A stretch of 64,000 bases of DNA from Nitrospira sp. Lineage in GTDB: Bacteria; Nitrospirota; Nitrospiria; Nitrospirales; Nitrospiraceae. The notes beneath the pieces were generated by a model. The model worked only from the letters and a program-made list of their open reading frames with translations. It made no database searches and was not told the origin of the DNA. Where the stretch lies: positions 186,001-250,000 of the forward strand of contig JAFEBI010000004.1 in the NCBI GenBank assembly GCA_018242725.1, in the 5' to 3' direction. Both the position numbers and the translations under genes were made by a program. Shown here one piece after another: positions 1 to 8,041 of this stretch (within the stretch, counting starts at the first letter, position 1; the number at the start of each line of letters is the position of its first letter).

Positions 1-674
1 TCTGGCTGATCAGCTGGAGCACCGCCTTTGTCTGTGAATTTTCGTCGACCAGAACCGGCATCCCCTTCGGTTGGTACTTCTATAATGGTTCGACGATCGG
101 ACAGGAGCTCTATTTTTTCGACGTGCCGTTCATGGATTCCATCTCATTCAGCTTTCTCCTCTTTGCCTCCTACTGTGTGGCACTTGGGCTCCTGCTCCCG
201 TTTGATGTTACGTTGAAGAACGACCGGTCTTCTCTCAAACCGTTGCGCTTTGATGTCACTGCCCGCACAAGTTGGGCGGTCTATGGACTGACTGCCTTGC
301 TGTTTGCCTTCATCGATATGGTCATTGACCCGGTGGCCTTGCGCGGCGACCGTTGGTTCTTGGGAAAAATCTATTACTACCCCGATCCCGGATGGCACTT
401 CGGGGTCCCCTTTGCAAACTATGTAGGTTGGGCAGTAGTCGGACTGATTTCGCTGGCGCTGTATATTCCATTGGACCGACGCCTCACTTCATTCATACCA
501 CCCCCACCTGTGGCCCAGCGCCTCCTACTCGGAATCGGGCTATATTACGGCGTCTTAGCCTTTAACCTCGGCATGACATTTTGGATTGGTGAAACGTTCA
601 TGGGTATCAGCGGTTTGCTGATGCATCTCCCGATCGTCATGATCTTGACCTCTCGCCTTGTTATCCGCCAATAG
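1..674 (+). CDS. Carotenoid biosynthesis protein, CruF-like hydratase (5' partial)
   Basis: The frame is already open at the left edge (first full codon at base 3), so the start lies outside the window; 223 codons are visible. The protein is a multi-pass membrane protein with the family block EFSSTRTGIPFGWYFY near the visible start, then hydrophobic segments separated by short polar loops. This matches the DUF422/CruF family, which hydrates the end of acyclic carotenoids in the inner membrane. Near the middle, a run of small and aromatic residues with WHFGVPFANYVGW is also typical of the family. It is followed by an unrelated small exported protein, and no other carotenoid gene is visible. 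The exact carotenoid substrate cannot be inferred. Confidence 0.8.
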   Translation, partial: WLISWSTAFVCEFSSTRTGIPFGWYFYNGSTIGQELYFFDVPFMDSISFSFLLFASYCVALGLLLPFDVTLKNDRSSLKPLRFDVTARTSWAVYGLTALLFAFIDMVIDPVALRGDRWFLGKIYYYPDPGWHFGVPFANYVGWAVVGLISLALYIPLDRRLTSFIPPPPVAQRLLLGIGLYYGVLAFNLGMTFWIGETFMGISGLLMHLPIVMILTSRLVIRQ

Positions 675-759
675 ATGCACCTCGCCGCACAGTGGGGTGA
701 CATTCAGGCCAAAGAATTTGTATAGTCAGATGAGCGTCATGCCAAGGGAAGTCATCGCA

Positions 760-1182
760 ATGGACAGGCAGATGTACTCAGACCCCATTGATCAAGAACA
801 CCCACGACACAGTCGTACTGTGTTCGGTCAGGCAGTGAGATCAAGCCGCAATCGATCTGCCACAGGCGGTATCCTGCTCCTCACAGGCTTGTCGTTTTGC
901 CTGATGGCGTTAGCCCCCGTACCGGAACTCCTGCACGTGCTGGGCATCGTGACGTCCATTGATGAGAAGCATATTGACGTGAAAACTGCGAAAGGACAGG
1001 TCGTATCGGTCCTGCTGACCAAGCAGGTCAAATACAAGAACAAAAACAACCCGAAATCACTCGACCCGCCCGCCGTCGGCGACCGCGTCATCATCGAAGC
1101 GTCACGAGACGAGAAAAACAAGAAAGTCACCGCGACGGTCGTGCACTATTCACCAGGCAGCATTCCTCCACCTCCACAATAA
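760..1182 (+). CDS. Exported hypothetical protein with OB-like beta domain
   Basis: A protein of about 140 aa with a polar N-terminus, one hydrophobic segment (about residues 37-58) and a C-terminal beta-rich domain with alternating short hydrophobic strands and KNKNNPK and RDEKNKK loops, ending in a proline-rich tail. The C-terminal part resembles small DUF5666-like or OB-fold periplasmic domains, but I do not recognise a family firmly. Start chosen at base 760 because AAGGGAAG lies a suitable distance upstream; in-frame ATGs at 730 and 739 are alternatives. It ends 3 nt before the next gene, so the two are probably co-transcribed. Function unknown. Confidence 0.6.
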   Translation: MDRQMYSDPIDQEHPRHSRTVFGQAVRSSRNRSATGGILLLTGLSFCLMALAPVPELLHVLGIVTSIDEKHIDVKTAKGQVVSVLLTKQVKYKNKNNPKSLDPPAVGDRVIIEASRDEKNKKVTATVVHYSPGSIPPPPQ

Positions 1183-1185
1183 ACC

Positions 1186-1644
1186 ATGCCGACCCTTCGC
1201 TTCGCACGAGCCGTCCATGAGTCGCCCTTTCACGGAGGGTTGCGCCAGGCCTTTCTGCGGGTGTTCATCACCGGCATCGCCGTCTTCCTGGCTATCGCCG
1301 TTGTTCCTGGGTTGGAGGCCAACAGTTTCGGTGCCGGTGTGGCCGCCGTACTGGTCTTGACCTTCTTGAACCTCATCCTTCGCCCCATTTTGTTTCTGCT
1401 CACGTTGCCGCTGATCGTCTTTACGCTTGGACTCTTTCTGGTGGTGCTGAACGCACTGCTGCTTGAACTGACCGCGTTTTTCGTGAAGGGGTTCACGGTC
1501 TCAGGGTTCTGGGCTTCAGTCGGGGGTGCGTTGGTCATCAGCCTGGTCACAACAGTCCTCAACGGCTGGACAATTGACCGCCGCTTCCCTCCTGATCTTC
1601 AAGAGGAGCCTCGTCGGCCACCCAAGATCATCAATCCGAATTGA
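1186..1644 (+). CDS. Phage holin family / DUF360 (YvlD-like) membrane protein
   Basis: A 152-aa protein with four predicted membrane segments (roughly residues 22-42, 48-65, 68-92 and 108-128), separated by very short loops, and a charged proline-rich C-terminus. The block TFLNLILRPILFLLTLPL, in which a helix turns at NxxxRPI, is the hallmark of the DUF360/YvlD group, annotated as phage holin family although most members are chromosomal and not lytic. The starting ATG is 3 nt after the preceding stop, so the pair looks like one transcript. Role unknown; members are often linked to envelope stress. Confidence 0.75.
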   Translation: MPTLRFARAVHESPFHGGLRQAFLRVFITGIAVFLAIAVVPGLEANSFGAGVAAVLVLTFLNLILRPILFLLTLPLIVFTLGLFLVVLNALLLELTAFFVKGFTVSGFWASVGGALVISLVTTVLNGWTIDRRFPPDLQEEPRRPPKIINPN

Positions 1645-1664
1645 GCCCACGCGATGATAAAAAG

Positions 1665-1725
1665 GGCTACCGGTAGCCGGTAGGGAATCACAATGGCCCG
1701 CCGAGGTACGTCATCAATGGGCCAT
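1665..1725 (+). terminator. Two hairpins after the holin-family gene, possible weak terminator
   Basis: GGCTACCGGTAGCC (1665-1678) is a perfect 14-bp palindrome. It is followed by arms ATGGCCC (1693-1699) and GGGCCAT (1719-1725), with GTCTTTTGAAAAAG after the second arm. The position 20 nt after a stop codon fits transcription termination, but the U-run is short and the loop long. Confidence 0.35.
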
Positions 1726-1783
1726 GTCTTTTGAAAAAGAACCAGTAATCACTTCGCGTCCACTCTCTCGCCGATCGGCACCG

Positions 1784-1930
1784 TTATTCGTCTCGATGCT
1801 CATATGCGACAGGCTTTTGCTGGTTTCCCGTCTGTCCTGACCGACCGATGTCATACATGAACAGCGCAAGCATCATGATTACCATATTGATTGAGGCCAA
1901 GATCGCTATCATCACAATATCCCCAAACAT
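1784..1930 (-). CDS. Small single-pass membrane protein, 48 aa
   Basis: A short frame beginning MFGDIVMIAILASINMVIMM, with one clear hydrophobic helix (about residues 5-26) and a polar tail ending YEHRDE. A purine-rich GGGAAAGGGGCGG lies just before the ATG at 1930, a strong ribosome-binding site. The composition is far from random: an N-terminal helix with Met, Ile and Leu, then a hydrophilic tail. It resembles small membrane subunits or regulators, but I cannot name a family. It lies alone, convergent with the holin-family gene. Confidence 0.5.
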   Translation of the reverse strand: MFGDIVMIAILASINMVIMMLALFMYDIGRSGQTGNQQKPVAYEHRDE

Positions 1931-2519
1931 ACCGCCCCTTTCCCTTCTGCCTTGTTATGAGAATTGTTTCTATAGCTAGAATTCTGAGGCACTTTCGATT
2001 CTCATGCCTTTTGCTTCTGTTCATCGAGCCACATGCATACCAACGGCCCTCTCGCCGGTTATTATTGTTCACCCATCCATACGTGATGAACACTCCTGAA
2101 TGCCGGTGATCTGGAACATGCCGGGGGCCTTCGTCACCCAGTGAGTATCGCACGAGGTGGATCTGGTTGAGACCGTCCCCTGTCACTGACGATTCTTCGG
2201 TGACCAGCCCTCTCATGGACACGTCTTGAAGGTTCGGAACATCCCCCGAGGCCTGATGTGATGAATTACTTACCTTCCAAGGACGAGCCGACCAACCTAC
2301 ACTTGCGTTTCTACGCATGGCACAGCCTTCACTTTGTACACTTTGCGCAAAAGCTTTCTGCTCCGTTCTCCAGCAAATACTGCGTGCACCAACGTTGAAC
2401 ACATCTGATATTGCATAACGCATGAGCTCGAGACCATTGAGCATGAGTCGTCGCACAAGGCGGCATGCGCTTTGCTTTGGAATACTCTCATTGACTCACT
2501 TACACACATGGGAGGTTAC
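1931..2519. other. Long intergenic region without a supported gene
   Basis: About 590 bp between the small minus-strand gene and the protease. A 201-codon minus-strand frame crosses it, but its translation is compositionally random and overlaps the better-supported 48-aa gene in another frame. It probably holds divergent promoters; no clear consensus site or hairpin was found. Confidence 0.4.
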
Positions 2520-4103
2520 ATGAAGCCGATTCTGTCATTGTATCGATCACCGGGAGATCATCGACCGCATCGCGGTTCCTTTGGGTCTCCACTCACGATG
2601 ATCTTCTGTCTCTGCGCCGCGACCCTTTGCATTGCTACAACTGGTCTCTGCGCCGCGACAGGATCGCCCATCCCGCTTTTTGCTGAAACCCCAAGCGATA
2701 TCCCTCCTGCGATCGATCAGGCATTTCCGTCGCCTCAGATCTCGAAGCAATGGGTGCGTCGACACCGCACGATGGGACTCAATCCCGATGCATTAGCGGC
2801 TATGAAAGTCGCTCGCAAAGAGTCGAAACAGGATCTCTCTGTGGACCTCTTTGATGCCGGCACACGGACACTCGAACTCGATGAGCCAGAAATCCATGGT
2901 AATAAGGCGAAGGTATGGCGCGGACGAGTGCGAGGTGACCAGGACAGCGATGTCACCTTGGCCGTGCGCGGCAAGAAAATGGTTGGGACCATCGTCTCCG
3001 GCCAGCGGCTCTACAAAATCGAGCCGACCGAGGATCACCGTCACCGCCTCGTCGAAGTGGACGAAAACGCCATGCGGCTGGATCACCATCCGCTCGTAGT
3101 GCCGGACGATGGGACTCCTGCGGATCCTCCTGCTCCAGAACCCGAACTCCAACAGCCCAGTACAGCGGCTTCGACCGATACCGTGACCACGGCAGCCGCG
3201 ACGACAAACACGATCGTCGATTTACTTGTCGTGTACACCTCGACGGCACGAGCAAAACAGGGCGGACTGTCCGCCATGAATGCACTGATTGCGATGGGTG
3301 TCGATCTGGCCAATCAAGCCTATACGAACAGCCGCATTGCGATGCAGCTCCGACTCGCCCATGCCGCCGAGGTCGCCTATGCTGAAACAGGCGACATCTC
3401 TACCGATCTGGTCCGTCTCCGTAGCACGAACGATGGCTACATGGATCAAGTTCACAAATTGCGCGATCAATACAAGGCCGATATGGTGGCGTTGATCGTA
3501 GATAACGGCGGGAGCTACTGTGGTATCGCCTATGTCATGGCAAACGGCCCACGCGCGAGTTTTGCCTCTTACGCCTTTAGCGTAACAGACCGCGACTGTG
3601 TCTCGAACAATACCCTGACCCATGAACTGGGACACAATATGGGTGATGCCCACGATCGGGAGTCCGGGGGCACAGGCGTTTACCCCTACTCCTATGGCTA
3701 TAGAGACCCAATCGGAAAATTTCGGACGATTATGGCCTACCCCTGCCCGACCGTGTCATGCCCGCGGGTCAAGTATTTTTCCAACCCGAAGATCTTGATC
3801 AACGGCCGACCAGCCGGAATCGATTACGCAGTCAATCCTTCCAAGTCCGCAGATAATTCACGTTCCATGAACGAGGTTCGGAACGTCATTGCCGCATGGA
3901 GGACGGGAACTACCACGTCCGCCGCTACGGCCTCTGACGGGTCGAAACCTTCCCGTGCCAACTCGCCGACAAACTCCGGCGGTGATCTGAACGACGATCC
4001 GGACGATAGCTCAGATGATGACGATGATGACGATTCTTCTGATAAACCTCGAAACAATTCTCCTGAAAAACCTCGCGGAAAGGCTCGTGTGCCAACTCAC
4101 TAG
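2520..4103 (+). CDS. Secreted zinc metalloprotease, metzincin (reprolysin-like M12)
   Basis: A 527-aa exported endopeptidase. The start at 2520 is preceded by GGGAGG at 4-nt spacing. After a signal region (to about residue 50) comes a propeptide-like domain (about residues 115-185, with the block MVGTIVSGQRLYKI), an Ala/Thr-rich linker, and a catalytic domain starting around NTIVDLLVVYT. The zinc site is HELGHNMGDAHD (His368, Glu369, His372, His378), the HExxHxxGxxHD signature of metzincins, with a Met-turn in TIMAYPCP. The C-terminus is a low-complexity Asp/Ser tail (about residues 490-520), possibly calcium binding or a surface spacer. The next gene encodes a separate homologue of the propeptide. 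Substrate unknown. Confidence 0.88.
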   Translation: MKPILSLYRSPGDHRPHRGSFGSPLTMIFCLCAATLCIATTGLCAATGSPIPLFAETPSDIPPAIDQAFPSPQISKQWVRRHRTMGLNPDALAAMKVARKESKQDLSVDLFDAGTRTLELDEPEIHGNKAKVWRGRVRGDQDSDVTLAVRGKKMVGTIVSGQRLYKIEPTEDHRHRLVEVDENAMRLDHHPLVVPDDGTPADPPAPEPELQQPSTAASTDTVTTAAATTNTIVDLLVVYTSTARAKQGGLSAMNALIAMGVDLANQAYTNSRIAMQLRLAHAAEVAYAETGDISTDLVRLRSTNDGYMDQVHKLRDQYKADMVALIVDNGGSYCGIAYVMANGPRASFASYAFSVTDRDCVSNNTLTHELGHNMGDAHDRESGGTGVYPYSYGYRDPIGKFRTIMAYPCPTVSCPRVKYFSNPKILINGRPAGIDYAVNPSKSADNSRSMNEVRNVIAAWRTGTTTSAATASDGSKPSRANSPTNSGGDLNDDPDDSSDDDDDDDSSDKPRNNSPEKPRGKARVPTH

Positions 4104-4117
4104 CTGGTAGGATATCA

Positions 4118-4142
4118 GGGAGGGTCGACACTCGACCCTCCC
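4118..4142 (+). terminator. 11-bp perfect hairpin after the protease gene
   Basis: GGGAGGGTCGA pairs perfectly with TCGACCCTCCC around a 3-nt loop, 15 nt after the protease stop codon. No U-tract follows, so it may be a weak terminator or an mRNA-stabilising hairpin that reduces read-through into the propeptide-like gene. Confidence 0.55.
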
Positions 4143-4267
4143 CTTCACGATGAGACGAGACATTATTTCAAAATCATCCGTTCGTGCTATGCCTGTCGGG
4201 GCACAGCAAACGAGTTTTTCCGCAGTCGGCTGGACAGCATGAGTTGATACCGAGATGAAGAAACGCG

Positions 4268-4783
4268 ATGGTTGACCCAATGAAACGATCGACGGTTCAC
4301 CGATTCAAACCTCTTCTCCTTGCTCTGCTGTTGGGGAGTGTATCCGGCCAAACGGCGCAGGCCGACGAGTTATCCGGACCAAAAAACCTATGGCACACCG
4401 TTCTGAATCCTCCGCCGATTACCCAACCTCAAACACCGAAGAAGCCATGGATGCTCCGCGATCGAGAAATCGAGTTGGACCTTTCGCTCCTTACAGTTCT
4501 CAAGGATGCCGGAGCCAGGCCCCTCCCCCGAATTACCATTGAGCTCTTCGACAATACCAATCCGGAACTCGACATCTCCTCCACGATCTCTCGAATCAAC
4601 AACACCGCTGTCATCCGTGGAACGTTCAAGCCGCCCGTACAAGGCGATTTTACATTTGCGATCACCGGCAATCTTCTGGTCGGAACCATCCAGATCGGCC
4701 CTCGCATGTATAAGACCGACCATATCGGTAATGGCCGCCTGCGATTGGTCGAGCTCGATCCCGACAAAATGCCGGGAGATTGA
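4268..4783 (+). CDS. Exported protein homologous to the protease propeptide
   Basis: A 171-aa secreted protein with a signal peptide ending near QTAQA. Residues about 95-168 align with the propeptide-like domain of the metalloprotease just upstream: LVGTIQIGPRMYKT here against MVGTIVSGQRLYKI there, followed in both by a turn, R-L-R-LVELD/R-LVEVD and a Met (DKM/NAM). No catalytic domain follows, so this is a free-standing propeptide homologue. Protease propeptides act as intramolecular chaperones and inhibitors (established for several families); acting in trans on the neighbouring enzyme is inference. Both genes lie on one strand 165 bp apart with a hairpin between. The start could also be the ATG at 4280. 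Confidence 0.7.
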   Translation: MVDPMKRSTVHRFKPLLLALLLGSVSGQTAQADELSGPKNLWHTVLNPPPITQPQTPKKPWMLRDREIELDLSLLTVLKDAGARPLPRITIELFDNTNPELDISSTISRINNTAVIRGTFKPPVQGDFTFAITGNLLVGTIQIGPRMYKTDHIGNGRLRLVELDPDKMPGD

Positions 4784-4939
4784 CGATCATCGTTCCTTTG
4801 TCCCAATCAATCTCAACCGTTGTCCGGAACAGTACCCCGCTGAGGCAGTCATCCTGTCACAGGTGAAAGTTGATCGAACGGGTCTCATGACGTTATGACT
4901 CTCGATAGAGAGTAGCTATTCGCTACCGATCCGGCTACA

Positions 4940-6787
4940 ATGCCCTCTCTTGCATTGGAACGTATGACCACGGCGACTCCTCAAACGAAACCGGCTCCGG
5001 AAACACTTCTTCAACGGACGTTGAACGCCGCGCTGAATGAGATCGGCACGGATTCAGTGCTGGCAGCAATCTTCCATCAAGAAAACGGCCCGCTCGTCGA
5101 GCATGCCTCCCGTGGATTTACACCTCGAGATGTTCAAGCGATTCTCCGTACCCTTTCGACACAAGGCGCTGCGGCCCTGACCCCGAACCCAGCCGACCCC
5201 GACAGTGGACGCACCGTTCGTTTGCGGTTGATTACTCCCGGCGCCAAGTCCTTGCTTGTCGTTCCACTGCGTCATCTCAATCGAGTGTACGGATGTCTGG
5301 TGATCGGCAGGAAAGAAGGCGCGGCCTTTTCCAAAAAGGACCGATCGCAACTGGACCAGATGTGCGAGGGGATGACCAAGGTGTTGGATCGCGAGGGCTT
5401 GTTCAACACCGCTGCGGTGCTCAGCCGTCCTTACGTGACACAGGAAGCAGCTCCCCCCCAACAGGCCGGGGGCGACTTGTTTCCACCCATGATCAAGCAC
5501 TTCTCGCCAGAGCTACAAACGAAGGTTGAGGCAATCCTCGCGGAAGCCAACCAATCTGTGGCCTACGACCGAGCCTGGGCCTGTTACTACGATCCGCTGG
5601 CGGGAAATGTGGAGGTCTTGGGAGTCGCCGGTGATGCCAAGGGTGATCAACGGGACGCGAAGAAGGACTTGAAGCCGGGCCAGCGTCTCACGCTGGACAG
5701 CTCTGCGGCCGGATGGGCCGTGCGCCATCGCAAACCGCGCGTGGATCATGATCTGGCCTCCACTCAAGGCCGCTTTCTCGATCACAAACAACTCTTTAAG
5801 GACCGATTTCAGTCATCCCTCGTGATCCCATTTTTCGTCAAAGGACAAGTCGGCGGCACGGTGACACTGGGAGCAAAAGATCCGGAGCGCTATCAAACGA
5901 CTGATGCCCGCACGCTGGAACCCACGATCGTTAAACTGGCCGATCTCTTGCAAACACCGGTGCCTCAAGCGCCTGTCCCCGCTCCGCCCACTGAGCTTGG
6001 ATCACCAAGTCCTCAGGCCGCTTCGTCGATACCCTCCGAGCCGAGCATCAGAAAGCAAGAACGCCAATCGGCAATCGGGGAGTTCAGCGCATTCTTGGCG
6101 ACGGAGGTCCGTGAACCCTTGGCCTCTATTCGATCGCAATTAGAAGAAGTGACCGGCGAAGGGATTCTTGATTTTGATCCTCAGACACGGGTCGAAAACG
6201 CGATGCGCGACTTGATCCGGATCGAAGCGATCCTCAACGAAATCCTCGATTTCGCCAAGCCGCTCGAGCTGAATCGGCACCTTTGCCGAATTCCGGAAGT
6301 GCTTGAGAGTGCATTGGTGGTGGTCGGGACCGATCTTGAAGCGACCCGTATTCAAGTCACGAAAGACTATGCCAATGTCATCGCTCCGGTACGTGGTGAC
6401 GAAGCAAAGCTCCAGCAAGCCTTCTTGAGTATTTTCCGGAACGCCTGCGAGGCCATGTCTCTCGGCGGTCATCTCGCTATCGCCGTCACACAACATCGCG
6501 CCGGGCGAGGATTCGAGGTGCAGATTCTGATCAAGAATAACGGGGTACCGATCCCGGTTGAAATCGTCGATAAAGTCTTCGAGCCGTTTTTCACGACGAA
6601 GCGGTCCGGCATCGGGTTAGGACTGCCCAGCGTCAAGAAGATCATCGAAGAACACCATGGGACGATTGCGATCGGGAGCGCCACGGATGAAGGCACCACC
6701 GTGACCATCCGTCTCCCTGGCGTCAGTCGAGGACCAGCGTACCGACACCGTGGACGAAGTCGGCGACCTCCCCGCCGTCCGGGTTGA
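4940..6787 (+). CDS. GAF-domain histidine kinase-like protein lacking the phospho-acceptor His
   Basis: A 615-aa soluble protein with two GAF-like domains (about residues 20-150 and 180-335), a proline-rich linker, a dimerisation helix region and a HATPase_c domain (about 475-595). In the H-box, where NtrB-type kinases read AHEIRNPLASIR, this one reads ATEVREPLASIR, so Thr388 replaces the phospho-accepting His. The N-box (FRNACEAM), F-box (VFEPFFTTK) and G2 (GIGLGL) are intact, but the G1 box is degenerate (NNGVPIP for DNGxGIP). No response regulator is adjacent. It may be a pseudokinase that binds ATP and partners without autophosphorylating. ATG 4964 is an alternative start. Confidence 0.8.
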   Translation: MPSLALERMTTATPQTKPAPETLLQRTLNAALNEIGTDSVLAAIFHQENGPLVEHASRGFTPRDVQAILRTLSTQGAAALTPNPADPDSGRTVRLRLITPGAKSLLVVPLRHLNRVYGCLVIGRKEGAAFSKKDRSQLDQMCEGMTKVLDREGLFNTAAVLSRPYVTQEAAPPQQAGGDLFPPMIKHFSPELQTKVEAILAEANQSVAYDRAWACYYDPLAGNVEVLGVAGDAKGDQRDAKKDLKPGQRLTLDSSAAGWAVRHRKPRVDHDLASTQGRFLDHKQLFKDRFQSSLVIPFFVKGQVGGTVTLGAKDPERYQTTDARTLEPTIVKLADLLQTPVPQAPVPAPPTELGSPSPQAASSIPSEPSIRKQERQSAIGEFSAFLATEVREPLASIRSQLEEVTGEGILDFDPQTRVENAMRDLIRIEAILNEILDFAKPLELNRHLCRIPEVLESALVVVGTDLEATRIQVTKDYANVIAPVRGDEAKLQQAFLSIFRNACEAMSLGGHLAIAVTQHRAGRGFEVQILIKNNGVPIPVEIVDKVFEPFFTTKRSGIGLGLPSVKKIIEEHHGTIAIGSATDEGTTVTIRLPGVSRGPAYRHRGRSRRPPRRPG

Positions 6788-6954
6788 TCCGAGTCTATTC
6801 ATCTCGATCACTCTCGGATGGCTCCGAAAGACTTTGCGTGTTTGACAGAAACGGCTACCGATCGCTATGATTTGATCGATGCCTTTTGTGTAACGAAAAT
6901 ACTCCGTCGTGTTGTGATCCTCATTCACTCTTCTATCTCAAAGGGAGAACGGGT

Positions 6955-7320
6955 ATGAAACTTATTACTGCTGTAGTTGCCACGGCCTCCGCAGTTCTGT
7001 TCGGTCTTTCCATGGCTTCAGCCAACCCAGCACTGCTACCCAAGCATGAAGGCTATCCGATGAAGAATAGCGGCAGTCCGGTCAACGGCCAACCGACGGC
7101 GAATGACCCAGGCCAGCCGGATGCGCATGGAACCTCCACGCTGCTGAAGTCGGCAGATTCGATCAAGAACGCCGAGCAGAAACTGATGAAGACGGACAAT
7201 GCACGCATCACCGAAGGACAAGGAGCCGGACGGCTTCCTCAGGTAGAGGGTCCTCAGATCACGATTGCTCCACCCGTGACCTCCGCGACCAAGATCACCG
7301 GCGACCGCAAAATTGATTAA
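6955..7320 (+). CDS. Small secreted hypothetical protein
   Basis: A protein of about 121 aa with a clear signal peptide (MKLITAVVATASAVLFGLSMASA), then a hydrophilic Pro/Gly/Asn-rich mature part without Cys and without predicted membrane helices. The start at 6955 follows GGAGAACGGGT; a longer in-frame ATG at 6886 adds an unlikely cysteine-rich extension. A strong intrinsic terminator follows. The last four bases overlap the end of the convergent glycosylase gene. Family not recognised. Confidence 0.7.
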   Translation: MKLITAVVATASAVLFGLSMASANPALLPKHEGYPMKNSGSPVNGQPTANDPGQPDAHGTSTLLKSADSIKNAEQKLMKTDNARITEGQGAGRLPQVEGPQITIAPPVTSATKITGDRKID

Positions 7321-7952
7321 TCCGGTTTTGGAGTGACGGATATCGCAAGGGGAAGCCCTCTAGGAGGGCTTCCCCTTCTTTTTCCCTTTATCTGTCTAGG
7401 GGAACGGTTTGCTGAACCGTCGCCCCCGATTAATCGGAACCGCCAAGGCTTTTTCGCCCACTCTCCCGCGTAGTCCACACCAATTCGTGGAAACATCCCG
7501 ATCTGGCGTTCGATGATTCTTTCGCCTCGATCTTCAAACCAGAGAGATCGTCCCTCTGTCATGTCGACCTGATGCAATGACCGGTCAATACTCAGCTCGC
7601 GACAGAGCTTTCCTGGACCGTCTATCAATACGCCCTCCACTTCAATGGCTCGGATTAACACGGCGGCTGGAAATTCGATCCGCTCCGTCACGACATTCAG
7701 CATGTGGTACATACCGTAGATCAAATAGACATACGACATCCCCGGGGGACCAAACAGGACTTCTGTTCTTGGCGTCCTCCCCTTCGATGCATGACAAGCC
7801 TTGTCTTCTGTGCCGATATACGCTTCCACTTCGATGATTTTCCCGACGATGGTTTCCTGCCCGCTCTCACGCATCAGATACTTCCCAATGAGAGAACGTG
7901 CGACGGTCAAGGTTGAGCGATTGAAGTAGGCTTGCGTCAGAATCCGAGGCAT
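7317..7952 (-). CDS. 3-methyladenine DNA glycosylase (AAG/MPG family)
   Basis: A 211-aa base-excision repair enzyme that removes alkylated purines from DNA. Family features are visible: LTVARSLIGKYL near the start, the catalytic stretch IIEVEAYIGTEDKACHASKGRTPR (catalytic Glu in EVEAY), the nucleotide-flipping loop MSYVYLIYGMYHMLNVV, and RAIEV with GPGKLCREL. The C-terminal about 20 residues are Arg/Pro-rich and are encoded across the hairpin that terminates the convergent gene, so they may be a recent extension. It ends inside the last codons of that gene (4-bp overlap). It stands alone on the minus strand. Confidence 0.92.
   Translation of the reverse strand: MPRILTQAYFNRSTLTVARSLIGKYLMRESGQETIVGKIIEVEAYIGTEDKACHASKGRTPRTEVLFGPPGMSYVYLIYGMYHMLNVVTERIEFPAAVLIRAIEVEGVLIDGPGKLCRELSIDRSLHQVDMTEGRSLWFEDRGERIIERQIGMFPRIGVDYAGEWAKKPWRFRLIGGDGSANRSPRQIKGKRRGSPPRGLPLAISVTPKPD
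7349..7385 (+). terminator. Rho-independent terminator
   Basis: A 12-bp perfect stem (7349-7360 with 7364-7375), 3-nt loop, followed by TTCTTTTTCCC. It lies 28 nt after the stop of the small secreted protein. The minus-strand glycosylase gene reads through it. Confidence 0.85.
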
Positions 7953-8041
7953 AGTGAGGAAATCTGAATGCTACGTTCAATGGGACAGATCTTTCAATGA
8001 TCAATTCATCCCACTCTTTATTTACCAGTCCGACGGAACAA

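Noticed and set aside
1851-2456. 201-codon minus-strand frame
   Set aside because: Translation is compositionally random with many Cys, Arg and Ser, lacks a ribosome-binding site and overlaps a better small frame.
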